64,000 bases of DNA from Callipepla californica brunnescens (GCA_023055505.1 JALIRH010000026.1:6897591-6961590); one strand, 5' to 3'. Positions 1-15,225 are shown, numbered from the stretch's first letter. Made by a program: numbers and translations. The notes: a model not told the origin generated them from the sequence alone.

Positions 1-1063
1 ATTGTTCCCATCCGCTGGGCTGCTACAAACGCACAGCCACCGGTTCGTTACTCCTGATCCAACTGCTCAGGCAAGGCGTCCCCTTCCCACCTCTACAAAC
101 CCAGGGGTGAGGGTGTTTCTCGGGACAGCGTTTGGTCTGGCAACGCCTTCCCAGCACACGGAGCTGCGAAAGACCTGCCACTGGGGGGAGCTGCGGCCAC
201 GCGCGATCCCAAATCTCTCCTTCCCTCTGGAGAGGGGAACCGGGCACCATCCGCTGCTGCGCACCAACCTGTGCCCGTCCCATCCTTCGCCGTGCTACTG
301 CTGCTGCCTCCTCCTCAGCCCCTCCCTCCCAGCCTCCCCCAGTACACCTGTTCCCAGCCCCGTTGCCTCGTAGGGAGGAGAAACTAAATACTGTTAATCC
401 GTCCACAGGAAATACGGAATACAAGTAGGACTGAGGTGATCCAAGCGCTGAAAAGGTGAGGCACAGTGGTAACGCATGTTCAAAACCTCAGGTGGCAGGG
501 AAACAGACCTTCCTTCGCTGAACACAAAGAGATTGAAGCACTCTTGATAACACAGCCGATTTTCTTGCCAAGAGAAAGGATTCTCGACCTCCCAAAACCC
601 CTCCTAGCCTTAGTTTTACCTTAAGTGCATGTGACCAAGTAACAGAACACTAATAGAACTTCTAACACATTACACTAGACCAGGCATCACAGCACAATCA
701 GCATTTCGCTAAACACATGATAGGCCATAGCAGCGTTACTGATAGTGCCCTCTACTGGAGAGAAGGGAGCGAACACCTTGGGATCCAAAGCCATGGAGCC
801 TTCTTGAAACAGAGAAATTCACTCTGTTTTGAAAATCTGATTTAAATAACCACAATTCACTATAAACATCAGTAGCATTATTCAAAGCTGAAGAGAGAAT
901 AGCAGAGCAAGCAACTTCGGAGCCTAGAATTTATAAATATCTACAGGAACGTCTGTTGTTTCTTTCCTCTTTCATCAGCTCACTACACATAACATCTCAA
1001 TTTATTTCACCACCAGCACATGACAGAACAAGGAACAGGCTGAAGAATAACATTATATAACTT

Positions 1064-1088
1064 AAAAAAAAAAAAAAAAAAAAAAAAA
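1064..1088 (+). repeat. Poly-A tract
   Basis: Twenty-five uninterrupted A residues. No recognisable retrotransposed body lies immediately upstream. Confidence 0.95.
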
Positions 1089-3667
1089 CTTATCCATAAC
1101 CAAAAGGTCACAAAGTAACTACAACAAAGCTTTAAAAATGATGGACAATGAACATCAGAATTACATCATCAAGCTCCTCAAGTGTATTCTTTCATTACCC
1201 ATGTCATAGTTGACATTGCTTCCAAAAGATCACATACAAACACAGCACAGTACTTCACTCTCATCACAGCCTTCCTGGCTGCAACATTTTGTAGCAGGAC
1301 TTTGAGAAAATTCATGTGCCATAGCCTAAAGAACTTCCACAAAATCCTCTCATAAAAGGAAGCATTTTTAAATGCAACACTGGTGACAGATAGAAAAAAC
1401 AAGCAGGCATAAGATCTCAGTTGCATTTTTTTCAGATCTTCTGATCCAAAACCCAAACACACTACTATCTTAATGCTAACCAAAATAATCTTCTCAACAG
1501 TACAGGTATACTTCTAAGAAGACAGACAGGAAAGAACTTGTTCTACACAACCAAGGATTACACTGTCAGGGTGACCTAGGATTCAGCTGGAGCTGAAAAT
1601 GAATTATTAGCAATGTCTTTTTTCATTTTCATTTTCTTAAAAGAGGAAGAAATGAGACTGCTGAACAATTCCAGTGGGGCTGCTGCAATTTTATATCAAA
1701 GTAAACGTTAATTATTAGAGTGGATAACAATGACTAGAAAGGGAACGCTGCGATAGACTTCTCTGAGTTTATACAAAACAGTAGAAGTGTTAAGTCCCAA
1801 TTAGGTCCTCAGTTATACACGTACAGCCATAAAATCTTCAAATCAAAACTCAAAGGGCTTTTTCAATGCAATCCAAATTAATTCTTTATGGCTATATAGG
1901 TTTAGTTCTACTCAAGAGAACAGAAGTCTGCATCTGAGGGATAAGTTGAAATGAGTTGAGCAATTTTGCAGTATCGTGAAAAGCACCCGTGCCACAGCAA
2001 GAACTATGCACAAAGCTACAGTGAGAACAACTTCAAGATACATTTACAAACTCACTAAAACTAAAGCTATAGCAAGCGTGAAGGATTAACAGTTATTTAT
2101 ATGTTTAATCACTACCTGTCCGGATGAAAAATATATAGCGAAGAAGTCAGAAAGTAAGCCATTAAGTGTGTCCTGTTTGAAGCATGCAGACTATTGAACA
2201 GCCCTACAAACATCTTACAGATGTAGACGTGATTAGGACAACTTCAGTAGAAACATTAAGAAAATAAAGCAGCCTATGCACAATCTGTTAACTTTCTCTG
2301 TTTTCTATTGAAAGAATTTTCAATAGCCACCTGAACAATTCACCAAGTGAGAGGAAAACGCTAATCAGTTCTATGCACTCTTTAATCAGCTCCACTAACA
2401 GGTGATTAACAGAGCCTTTAATTGTGACCATCTGGTCTCATCAAGAGGTCACTCAAGATTTGAGACTGAAACTACCACTGATACTTTAGCTGTAGATAAT
2501 TATGTATATGTAACTGAAGTTTTTCCATGTATTTTTCTTTAAGTTACTTTCTAAAGAATTGGAGTTACCAACTTAAAGGACGAAGTCTTTCATGAATAAT
2601 TCACAACAATATCAAGCAGTTTCAACTCAATCCAGTTACTCACAAACAACTGCATTTTGTCATTGGAAGAAAGAGTAAATACAAATACCCAGCCATTTAT
2701 TTCAGAGATGTTTTCAGAGACTCTAATGAAGCTATCTTCCCTCAGACTAAAGAAAAACTACAGCACAGTCTTATTGCTAAGCCCGTATGGCAGTCTGTTA
2801 GCAGCTTACATATCACTAAACTACACGTGTATAGCTAACCACCTGTTTTCAAACCACAACTTACAAAGATAGATATTCCCAGATAAATATAAATGCAGAT
2901 ACCTGGGAAGAAGCAGCTAAATTCACAGTAATTCAATTTGCAGTGTCAAAAGATAGAGGATACCGTATTTTCTCCAGAAACTGTTGATGAAGAGCCCAGC
3001 AATCCATGTTTGATATTTAAGGGCTGCAATTTAATTTCCTGCTTATTTTGCATAAGATTAAAAAAAAACACTGCATCAAAGCAAATCTTTAACAGCCTCT
3101 GGATTCTATCAAATTCTCTGAACTGCCAATCTAAACTAGCAATTGTTTACCCACCTTATACCAGAAGACAGAATAAATCTCACTTTCAAGCAAGCAGTGT
3201 CAGTGAAGTGAATAAACATCAAGAAATGCACCAGTCTATTACAGACTCTCACTCAAGAGCAAAAGGCACTCCCAGGCACCAACCATTCTTCTTCATTAAT
3301 ACAGACGTGCAGCTAACAGTGGAAGACTCAAATATACTAACTAGTGTTAACCACTGTACTATGCCTGTCATTCTTCCAAACACACATAACCAAACGGAGT
3401 CCTTTGAAAGACTTGGTCCATTTATTTAGATATACACGACTTCTCATGGATGAGAACTCAATTCATCTTGGCCTTCATTGTCTTCAGTCAATTAGTGCCA
3501 CTGATCGAACAGGCAGATAACTATTAGGATAACTTTATAACTACTTTCAATGAGAAGAACTCTTTGGTGCTCATTAGTTTGCATAAAGCCATACAAAGTG
3601 CAAAGACTACTCAAATAAGAAAAATAAAGAGAAAGTCTTGCTAGGAAGTAAGTGTGATGCTATAACG

Positions 3668-4057
3668 TAATGGAAAGTACAGCTATAACAGCAGGATGGC
3701 AAGGTCTCTGGCTGCAGCAAACAAGGACAAGCACAAATACAGCAGCAGAGAACACAGAAACAAAGGAAAAAAAAGCTTCTTACCGTTGGAAAGCCTCAGG
3801 AACACAGGGATCTCCAGTAAGATCCCCTTGCCTCTGCTTCCAACCCTTAAATGGGGTCTGGAAAGGGGTGGATCCTGGCTCCATCCCCTTGCCTCTGCTT
3901 CCAACCCTTAAATGGGGTCTGGAAAGGGGTGGATCCTGGCTCCACTCCTTCTGGTCACTTAGGTACACTGAATGCACCTGAGCTTCCATGGGCTGCCCCT
4001 GCCTTGCCACCAGGTGCTCAATCACTGTTTCAGGCTGTGACTTAGCATTTCCACTAC
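3668..4057 (+). repeat. Dispersed LTR-like element, copy A
   Basis: This region aligns by eye with the reverse complement of about 31190-31560 over its length. Shared blocks include AATGGAAAG, AACCCTTAAATG, GGTCTGG, ATCCTGGCTCCA, CCACCAGGTGCTC and ATCACTG. The right edge of similarity is the ...CATTTCCACTAC end. An internal segment is duplicated in tandem. No coding capacity. The family name is not certain; a degraded avian LTR is my best reading. Confidence 0.6.
3822..3943 (+). repeat. Perfect 61-bp tandem duplication
   Basis: Two identical, adjacent 61-bp units (3822-3882 and 3883-3943), each starting ATCCCCTTGCC and ending ATCCTGGCTCC. The related copy near 31.3 kb has only one unit, so the duplication is secondary and, being perfect, recent. 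Confidence 0.95.
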
Positions 4058-6077
4058 AGTAAGAAAATCCAGCTATAAAACTCAAGTCTATAAAGCTATA
4101 AGCTATAGCCTAAGAAAGAGAAGGGTCGTGAAGACAAGCACCTTTCAGCACAAGAAATTTCTGAATGACCTCATCTGATTCCTGTAACTAAGATACAATA
4201 ATTGCTTCTAACTTAGCCATCAGTTCAAGTTTGGTCCATAACTTGAAATTCTACGTAACAAGAAATAATGAAAGGCTTTCTTGCTGTTGTTTTTTTTTTT
4301 TTTCCTTCTAATTCCAATAGCAAAATATTGTCTGACTTCACAAAAATATCAGCAGTCAGAATAAACAGAAAAGAACACTTAAATGGAATACAGTACTGTC
4401 TGACCCACCAACAACCATAATGATGGAAAAGGTAAAAATGAAACTGACTTTAAATAGACTTGTTATTTATTTACTTAGAAGAAAAAAAGATTGAAGTAGA
4501 ATTGTCCTAGCACAAAACCTAATGTGAGGAACCTTTCCAAAAAATATGCATGTCATTCATACAAATTCCCTGGCTTGAGACAGAAGAAAAAAGTAAATAG
4601 TTAGATCTTCTGCTGGCTGCTGTTTAGAATTCCCACAATGGTCACTCAAAGAGCTGCAAAATCCAAGCTTAGAAGAAACAGTACATCACACAGCTGATAA
4701 GCACCAGAAGCAGACTGAGATGCTTCAGAAAGCTATGTGTCCTCCAAGACAAGGGTTGTTCCTGCACCTCAGCCTCAACTCTTGCTCATGGACTGCAATT
4801 CTACCCCCACAAAGCACAAAAATCCCACCCTCCGCAGTGTTAGCAGGAGCATCTGCAACACAGTTTATTTTTAGAAGCAACTAGACCACAGCCAGCAAAG
4901 ACAGGAATGAGGAACTACAAGCCAGAACACAGGATTTGCCTACTACCTCCTGCTCTATGACATGGAGACGGGTGCCAAACTCCCTGTGCTATTTGCTACC
5001 AGCTAAAGCACAAACTCAGAATGAAATGCACTTGCCAGAGCAATTTTTTTCTTTCCCCCTCACTTTTGTTCAAGATCTCTGTGATGCTCACAGCAGCTTT
5101 TCTGATTTCTGCCAGTTCAAGGCAGACAGCGCTTCAAGGATTACACTCTGGTTATGCTCACATACTTACTTGTGCTGCCCATAGACAAGATCATTCTACA
5201 GACAACTTAAGGCTTTGATTATATCACATGATGGCAGCTGCCCAAGCCAAAGTTTAGGCCTATAATTCAGAGATCTCACACCAGCCCTGTCCAATACTTC
5301 TTTCCAATTCATTTGGCCCATAGGAACGTACACGTGTATCTGAGCACCAACTGATTCCTCGACTTGTATTAACTACCACTGAAAGCACAGTACCATTACT
5401 CACATCTAAATTGTACTCCAAAAATTAAAGTAAGGCACTAGTCCATTCAACATTAATTCTAAAAAGAGAAGCTTTCAAGCATTAAAAATTAATGTCACCC
5501 TGTCTGTTTTCTGAAATTAATTATAGGAAACAAGTATCATTCTCAAATCATGAACGAATACTCTCTTACAGAAAGAAATTCACAAAATCCAGACAGGGCA
5601 TTTAACAGTTCTTAGAAGTCAAACCATCTTCAAAAGAAAGCGAAGCACTAACACTACCTTTTGTTAAAATGCTGAGCATTTAGAGAGAGCCATCTCAGAG
5701 TTCTTTGCAAGCTGTTTGAATATCACAGGCAAAGCCTCAACACAAGAAGAGTGAAAAGAACACAAGTAGTTGAACCTGACTTTAGACTGAAAAGTTCCGA
5801 CAGCTCACTTTCCTGAGATTAAGTCACATAATTGTACCTCACAAATCCCAGCATAAACACTTGTTTGAAAATCCTGGCTTCGGTTTCTATGAAGCACCGA
5901 GAAACACAGAGGAAGATACATCAAGGTCTCAGTTTATTTTTAAGGAAACAAAGTTGTGTGATTCTAGCAATAATGTATCAGAATGAGAACTTCTAATGAC
6001 GCACGTCAGGATGCCCTTGAAGGAACCAGACTGCCATGGAAATTACTGACGTTGATTAGTACTTACTGTAATAAAAC

Positions 6078-6262
6078 TGCCCAGAGTGGTCATGGATGCA
6101 CCCCATCCATGCAGGTAATTCAGGCCAGGCTAAATGGGGCCCTGGGCAATCTCGTTCAGTATTTCATTTAGCAGCCAGCATCTCTGCCTGTGGCAGAGGG
6201 GTTACAACACGATGATTATTGGGGTCTCTTACAACCCAAGCCATTGGACGATTCTATGAAGA
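6078..6262 (+). repeat. CR1 LINE 3' fragment
   Basis: It contains TTCAGGCCAGGCTAAATGGG, CCCTGGGCAATCT, ACAACCCAAGCCATT and ends GACGATTCTATGAAG, the standard 3' end of a chicken-type CR1 retrotransposon. It is 5'-truncated as usual. Confidence 0.85.
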
Positions 6263-9200
6263 ACAGATACACTGCTCCTTTTCATTTTATCTTTAAAGAT
6301 CTGAAAATCCACATGCAGAATCTGCCACCCCTTCTTCAGCCACAGCTACAATCCATTCATATGGATTCTTTTAAATCTGCAGCAACTTAATGGAAGCATT
6401 TAACTGTAGATGACTTATGCAGGAACTTCACCACTAGATCTATCTACCTAACGCTCAGTTTCAGAAGAGCCTTGAAGGTTTACGTTTGCATGAGTTATCA
6501 TAAGAGCATTAGCTATACTGCACTAGAACTGTACACTGGAACTGACACAGTTGGTACCAAAGCTGAAGGGCCACCAGCCATTCAGCGAGTGATATTTAAT
6601 GCAGCACACAGACCAAGCATATAGATTGATACAGTGACACAGCAGTCCCTGTATTTGTAACAACTGAAGTAAAAAGAACAACTTTTGAGGAAAGAGAGGT
6701 GGATTGTTGAGTTTCTTGGTGTGATCTTTTTTTCCTTGAGGAGTAAGGGAAGAGAAGGGATACGCTTGCATATCTCTGTTACTGGGAAACTTCAGAGCAC
6801 AACTCTCTCATGTGGAAATATATGAAGAAAAGCAAACATGAAGCTATTCAAGAGCTCTATCCTATTTTTACCATAGCTATTGCTCACAGTGCACCATAAA
6901 GACATTCTTTTTCTCCTCTCTGCCTTCAACCCCTCAAATAAATCCCCTTTATTGGATTATGGATTAATGCAGCAACTATAGCAGTAAGCTGTTTCCATGA
7001 GAGTGAAAAAAAACTAAGATGTGGACCATTAAGTAGAAGAGCTTTTCATTTCAAGTCCGTGGGTCTGTCTTGGGTATTTTGTACGTTACAGAAAAATATT
7101 AAATGTCACTAAGTGGGTTTAGAACAATACATACAGGACAGATTTAGCACCTGCCAGAACACTCCCACAAACATTAAAATAATTAATGTAAGTCCTTGTT
7201 TCTATTAAAACATCTAACGTCCACCAAAATTAATAGCAACTTATTTAAGTCACTACTCCCGCTAAACAATAAGCACATATTAATGGCAACAATACCTTGG
7301 GAATACCATAGAAGTTACAGACTGCCGTTTGAATACAGAGTGCTGAGCTACTGCTGCTGCTGCTTTTCCACAAAGAAATAAAGCAATATTATCATCATCA
7401 CAGATTATGACTCCCCCCAAAAATGAAATTACAAAAATACTGAGGAGGGTAGACACAGTGGCCTCAAAAGATTTTGCAGATGTGCCTAAATGTTCTTTCT
7501 TTACAGAAGATGATACACAGAAAGGGTAATATTATGCTCTCAAATAAAACAGAGAAGCCAGTGGCAGAAGCTAAAAATAGGATATGTGGACGGAGCACGG
7601 CATGATAGCTGAGAGAACTATAACTCCACCCCAAAGCGCTGATGAAAAAAAAGACAGCTACATGAGTTAAAAATAACTTACGATTAGTGAGGGAGCGATG
7701 AAGACAGAAGCCCTATTTCAACTGAATAAGCCAGAGACTTGCTTAAGATAGTACTAGACTCAGCTAAGGAATGTCAAGCCATGTTAACATTCCGCACAAA
7801 TTAAATTAAATAGAGCTTTCCACATCAACAATTTTGATTGGAACAGCGTTAACAGCATGGACGCTGTGAAGTTAAACACACCTTCATTAGTCAAACTGAT
7901 ACAGCTGAAAAGATCACGCACAGAAAGCCTCAAGATCTCAAAAACGCAAAGAACTCCTCTTGCTCTGAAGTGTGAGATCATCACATGTCACAAAACAAAT
8001 CTCTTCAGCCCAGGACAGGTGGCAGAAGCCTGTATTTTAAAGGTTCAGATTTGTCTTCTGAAAGTTTCATTAGGCTTATCGTGGTAAAAACCAGCTACCA
8101 AGTTTGCCTTGATTCGTGGTGTGCCTGCAAGGTCCTTTCCCAATTGTAGATGTCAATTCATTTCTGTGCACAACCCTCCCTTTAATTCCGTAAGAAAGTC
8201 TGGTGAACTGAAAGAAGTACATTACACTCTGGTACGTACATGAGATGCACAGATTTAATTGATTGTACTGGGGAGCAGAGTGAATGTTTACCACAAGCTG
8301 ATAAAGATTCATTGGTAAGATTCCCATCTCTTGCTCTGCAGAGCCCAGCACTAAGTGATGCGAGGTCACTTCCAGAAATTCTGGCTCCGATAATAATCTT
8401 GAAGGTAATAAGGGGAAAAAAATCAGAGTGGAGATTCTTCCCCATTTCCCAGTATAAGCTAGCAATGTCTCATCATTTTCCATACAGATTTCAAAGTAAA
8501 ATGCTAAGCCACTACAGCAACTTTTCTTGTAGTTTTGACATAATATTCCAAGACGTAGTATTATTATTCTGTAGAAATAGCCATCTTGGGTGTACATCTT
8601 TTTGTGAGGTAAGACAAATAAGAAATGCACTCTCCCAGCTCAAGATGGGATACTACCTAAGGGTCTAACTGAGCACATTCTGTACTGTATACGGCTGCTG
8701 ATATAAAAAAAAGTTAGATGTGCCTTCATTCATCAATAAATGTAGTTAGTGGGCCAACATTTACCAGAATGGATGTTTCAGAAGTTGACATCAATGAAGA
8801 GATATGTAACAAAAAAGCTAAGTGCAGCAGAGCTCTGGACAGAAATGCAATTACGTTTTCTTTCCTCGTTTCTACCATCTTTTTTTTCTGCCATCAGTTG
8901 TGATCACACACAAGTTACAGATAGTCCAGTCATCACACCATCAGCACAACCTCAAAACCAGTTCCCAACAACAGCCTACACAAACACGAATTTTGTGTTA
9001 AGAGGAATGATCAGGTAGTTCTATTTGAAGCCACACAATCTCTTGCATACCATTACTTAACAATACTCCAGACACTTAAGAATTTCTGAAGATGCTGCTA
9101 ACTGCAGCTTCTGAACTGAATTTTCCTGTTGACTGCTAACATACAATTTTCACAGTACCCATTACACTACCAAAAATCTCATATACTTGAATTTGTTCCA

Positions 9201-12200
9201 AACAGCTCTTCAGGCATAATTTACTTTTCAGCTGTGCATGTAGGTGAGCTGAAGTAGAGACCCGGGGGGTAAGCAGTTGATGCAGAACATCTGTGACTGC
9301 CTGCCAGCCAGACACAGGTGTTAACACAGCCTCTGAAGAGGGAGCTCCATCAAAAGTCAGAGCTCACTCAATTTCTTTAGGATCACAAATTAAAAACCAT
9401 TGTTTTGAAGACATATAAAACTACTGAAGCATTAAAATGTAAAACAAGGGTGGGAAAGCAGAACTGGGTAAGCTGGGAAGAAAAAAAAAAAAAAAAGATG
9501 TAGCCAGAAGGAGACAGAGATCTCACTGAGAAAAGAATGTAAGAAATATAACAGAGGGCTAAACAAATCTCCTAGCACATGCAGCAAGACCTCAGAAACA
9601 AGGATGAACAAATGAGGAAGGTGGTAAACAAGACACTTGGGAAAGAAGACACCGCTTGGTGTAGTGGCAGTGAAGAATTCTTGTCATTTTCCTCACAAAA
9701 AAGGAAAAAGATAAAAAGGCTCTCTCCTGCTCCAAGTTCCCTGGATGCAAAAACATGCAAGTTTCACATAAACAACCTCCCGATGCTATGAGATTCCAAA
9801 GAAATCACACCTTGAGGGAGTAAAAAGTTACTTCCTCTAAATAGCACCAAGCTACAACTGTTAACCAGAGCACAGCAAGTCAGCTCCTCTCCAGACTGGG
9901 AGATGCAGTACAAACACACTCAGTGCACTTGTTTTTCCTCCATCTCATTCATAACTCTAAGAAGTTTATAAGGAACAACTGCCTCAAAAACAAAATCTAG
10001 ATACATTTATGCAAGGATAATTTTTTTGCCTGACAGTCTTCCCCCAAATAAATGGTCTTATGGAAAACCTGCTTCCTTGAGAAATTAAGGATAGATGAGA
10101 GAATGAATCTTCTCCATAAGAGTAGGGATTTAAATGCTCTATTGTAATACAAATAGAAACCGCTACAAACTAGACCCAGCACGTCATAACCACCAACCAT
10201 ACAACAGGATCCCTACAACAAGACTCCAAGTAGAACCAAAGCATTAAATAAATCCCAGCGGCTGCTCCTACCAAATGTAAGTGCTACAGTGCAAACCGGC
10301 GAGCCAGAAAGCATACAAATTCTTGCAAAGAACAGTAAATTATTCTTGTAAAGTACATTCATGAAAAAGAAAGTTCTTGATCCTTTTAATCACGATTATA
10401 ACTTCACGTGTTCCACAATGTAAATACGCTCAGCAAACCTATTTGAATCCCCAGCTTCAATCTGAACACAATTCCAGTTACAGGAAGATGCTTATCTTTT
10501 ACAAGGAAAATGTTTCTAAAGCAATCTGATAACTTTAAGTACGAGCTTGGGGATGCAATGCCAACCTGCTCCATTTCCTCTACATCAACTTCAGGAAATA
10601 ATTCCCTTTAACAGGAGCCTAAAGAACCAAGAAATTTCCTCTTAGTCTTATCCATGCATCCAGGATGAAAAAGCAAACTGGTTCATTCAACCAAATTCTT
10701 AGGGAGTACTTCAAGAAATAAAATATGGTCACTTAAACAAAAGCTATGGCTAAGTCACGCGTTAAACATTTGATCAAACAAACCACGCAATATTGAAAAA
10801 AAATTATAATAATAAAAACAACATTTTTTTTTTTGAAAGCTAACACAACTTCCATTCCGGATTAAACTCATACCTACTTGATACGCTTTCTTAGAGCTAC
10901 AATAAAAAGCTCTTCTTACTTCATACATAAGTTCCATGAAAGTCAGCCTTCACAAAGTCAGCCTCAGCTTTTCTTGTTTCAGGTGGTTCACTGTACTGAG
11001 CCACCTCATGAGAAAAGGAACGGCAGAGGTACGCCGCCTCTTGATTTTTGTGTTGCTGAAATCAAGGCAGAAAACTGCTTGCCGATTTTTCCCTGCACAC
11101 TTTTCTTCTTCACAAAAAACTTTTTATTGTGCTTTAACAGAAGGTCAATGGCTATCACTTCTCTACTCCGGCACAATGGTGAATTGAAACAAGAACCCAT
11201 AGCTGGTTGGGCCGACAAAGCAACCAGTATGTCTAAGCCAATAAAGCGATTTGTTCATTAAAGCTACTAATAAAGCAACCTTTTGTTAGTGTATGAAACA
11301 TCAGAAACCTCATAGAATTCATTTAACTATGCTTAAAAAAAAAAACAACTTCAAACTCTGAAGTTCTAGAATCTCTCAAGTCATCCATTTCCTTAAACTG
11401 GAGACACAAGTCCTCGCCACACTAACTTTGCAAAGCCAGTAACAGCAGCGTTAAGTTCCATGCCTTTTTACAAACAGAAAAGTTTAGGATCCTTGGTCAA
11501 AATATTCCCCTTCCTCCACACCACCAAAACCTCTAAATTTATAATATTCACAATTTATTTAAAGCTCCCTATGCAATATTGATAACCTACTGTAAATCAA
11601 CAAGTGTTGTAATCTTGGATTGAAAAACTGAACCAGACAAGGGACACACTCAGTTGAGATCCAAGGACCCATTAAGATATCATGACACAAAAGACATGGG
11701 AAGAAACACAGAAATGCAGAGACCCAAATTGCTGGAAGCACTCCCACCCCTTGCTTTCAATTCAACTGAAGTCAAGTTTGCACTTAATTCCTTGGTGCTC
11801 AGCAATGTTTACTGTTCTCAACAATCAGCTGAAACATAACTACAACCACAAACTTTTTCCAAGCAAGATCCGTAACTTGCCCTAATAAATTTAGCAGAAC
11901 AGTATCAGTAACCTCTTAAGAGAATTTAAGTTAAGTTTCCTCCCTTGCTAGCAATTTCTAAACTTGCTTCCTTAACAAGTGAACTCCATCAGTCTGTAAT
12001 TAGAGAGAGGGCCAAAAAAAACAAATAGCAACTCCTCAACCAGTCACCATCAGCTGTGCGAAACAGCAAGCTCAACAACTCCTCTAAACTGCTAGAAGTG
12101 AAATAATTTTTTATCAACAGAAAAATCCACAAATTGCAGTATTATAAATCATCAACACAGATAATAAAGCAAAACAAGGTCAAAGGAGTTAGAAAAAAGT

Positions 12201-15200
12201 CTAGATGTTATTACTCATTCCTAGAGCAACACAGTGCCTACTGTCCAAGGGGCAAGCTGCTGTAGGAACAACCTTAAGTCACTCTTGCTCTACCATTTCT
12301 CACCTGCTTCTCTTTGTTGAGCATAATGCTAACCACCAGTTGTAACATAAAGGAGTACCCGAGTGAAAACTAATGAGCAAGTTTGCAAGTTTCATATTCT
12401 GCAATTCTGCAGTTTGTTACTCTGAATGGAACTTGTGAATTCTCAGCAAAAGTTCCTGAAACAGAAAGATAATAAAACATTTTTCCCCGCAGAGACAATT
12501 AGCCAGGGTTCTGTACTTGGATGTTCAGAAAAAAATCATCTGTATTTATAAAATAAACACGCATGCTATCTAGAAAAGTGATAGTATCCCTCCCCCCTAC
12601 ACTGTGACTTTCCACAGCAAGCCATGAGATTATACCCTTCTTCTGGAATTAACTGCTTATTCTAACAATAACACTCCAATAGCTTGTGAAACTTTTCAAT
12701 TAAACAGTTGTCAAGCAGCCTGATAAGGCACAGAAAGACAACCGATAGCTGAAACCACCAGTCACACAACAAGTTTTGCAGTCCTCCGAGCTGCTGCCAA
12801 ACAAAACATTCATCAATAAGTAGTTAAGCAAACAAACAAGCACTGTACTTCATAGCAAAAGTGGACAGGTAATTTTACTTTATTCTAAAATTTCAACCAT
12901 TAAATATTTCACTTCAAGCTCTTGCTGGACTTCGGAGTTTTCTGGGCGCTCCTGTATTGCTGCAGGTGAAGACAACAGCAACACAACACTTAGCGCAAAG
13001 ACAGACTCGAGGAGTTACACAACTCCTATTCTCTCCTTGAAATTAGATCGACACGACTCCCATAAAGTGATTTAAAGTAAGCTTACATATAACACTGACT
13101 TAATTAAGTTATGAATCCCCGTTGTACTAATTCCCCCAGCCCATGCCTGACCAAGCCTTTCAAAAAAATTTTACAGTCACACTTTTATTCGAGGTTAGAA
13201 AGATCCACGGTATCTGGTATTTGTCATCAATTGCACTTTCCGGCCTGCTTAAGTTTCACAATTAATCCTCCACTTCATTTCAGCTCTGCTCCCCTAGCAG
13301 TGCAAAGTCAATGGAATTTATGTTCCTAAGTGACCCAAGTGTACTTGAAAGTCCTGCTCTTCAGAGATCAACTTCATGCTCTTCCAAACAAATAAATGCA
13401 AGCTTAGACTAATAAAAAGCTCCCAGTACTTTTCATTAGCAATGAAAAACTGACTGTCAGTTTTGTTCTGACGCAAGAAAAGTATGTCACTAAGATCAAC
13501 AAACATCTGTAACACACAATACAGCAAACATCTGTGCTCATGCCTAGCTTTCCACAGCTTTTCCTATGACACAATGCAAGTAAATACAGTTCAATGGCTG
13601 CAGGATCAGACCTGAATTTAGCTGAACTACTTGAATCTGTATTTAACAAAACACTCATGACACAGCTTATGGTAGTGATAAAAGAAGTTCAACCAGAGTT
13701 AAAACGTATCACAAGCATCTTCAGATTTGGTCATGACAGCAATCAGTTATAATGTTTAAAAAAAAAAATCTAAGTTTTTTACTTCAGATCTTTAAAAACT
13801 GTTGTCACAATTAAGACTTCAACATACAGCTTACAAGGGCTGAACATTTGTTCACAATGCCTAGTTGAACTGTTGTAATACAAATACAGGAAATGAATAA
13901 TTTGTCATTTCAGGAAAATCTTGCTGTTTTTTTATATATTAGAATATTTTATATAACATTATTTCATACACACACACTCATAATCTATACCATCAAGTCA
14001 CAAAGGAATTTGTTTGATGTTCTTTACCCAGGAACAGCTATACAGGAATTACAGTTTCCTCGAGAATCCCTCCTTACTTTGATACCCGCCATTTCCACAG
14101 GGCCAAGCAGTTCTTCAGGAAACATCCCCCACAGCTTAAACTTCAGCTCAAGCTGTCGTTCCTAGGTCTGACTTCTATCTTAAAGCACCAGTAAGCACTG
14201 GGCCTTCTCAGTGAGTAAAAGAGTGAGAAAATAAATGTTCTGGGCTCCTACGCAAGACTAGAAGGAACTTCAGCACGATTCAGTATGGCAGTAAATGGAG
14301 GGACCTCTAACTCGTGTTTATTCCCCATCAGCTGCAACATACCTTGCGGTGTTTCATCTCGATCCAAGACTTCCTAGATCCTAAATTCAAAGGCTAAAAA
14401 AGCCTACCTGAGCAGACAAGTTTTTAAACTGCCAACATTTAACTGCTTGATTTAGGGAAGCGGAATAGAGCTCGTAAACTTCTCATTAACACCGCATTTA
14501 GAGAAAATCAACTATATTTCACATTCGCTCATTCTATTTTAAGTGAGGAAAAAGTAATCTGTAAATATTACAGAGATCATATCAACATCCTACTAAAAAT
14601 ATCTAGTATTACAGTGTGGGAAATAAAACAGTATTTAGTAACATTTTAAAGAGACAGTAAATATGATTTAGAGAGAGTTGGACAAACAAGCCTTTCAGGC
14701 ATTACCAAGCTAGCTGAAACTGCTCTTTAGAGAGTATTATTGTAAAGCCTACACAGGTTGATATCAGAGAGTATACAGAACACAGCTTCTGGAAAGGAAA
14801 CTATGTTTTTTTAGGCTAGCAGAACTTCACAACAGCTGTGGACTAAGGAGAAATAACAAAATGCCTTTCAAAAACCCTCCCTCAAAGTCTCAAAAGGTCA
14901 TTAAGGAAAATGAATCTCAGTGTTTGGGGGAAAAAGTTGGTCTTATTTAGATGTCAGCAAAATGTCATCCCAAGGAAAAGCACTAAGTTGCCTAATACCC
15001 TACAGAAAAGCGTTAACAGCAGAAAGCCTGTGTTCTGTACTAAAACTACTTCAATTGCTCGTGGTCCTGCAAGTAAGAAATGGTAAAATGGCAAAAAATT
15101 TGGTCCAGTCAAAATCATTAACATTAAGAGAAGCAAGTGTAAGGTCTTCAGATAATCTAAACAAAGTGAACAGTCCTTACAACAACTTAAAAACTAATGT

Positions 15201-15202
15201 TG

Positions 15203-15225
15203 AAAAAAAAAAAAAAAAAAAAAAA
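15203..15225 (+). repeat. Poly-A tract
   Basis: Twenty-three uninterrupted A residues in otherwise ordinary AT-rich DNA. Confidence 0.95.

Noticed and set aside
2938..3429. 163-aa plus-strand open frame
   Set aside because: AT-rich, no domain or signal and no flanking splice pattern of note. Consistent with a chance ORF in intronic DNA.
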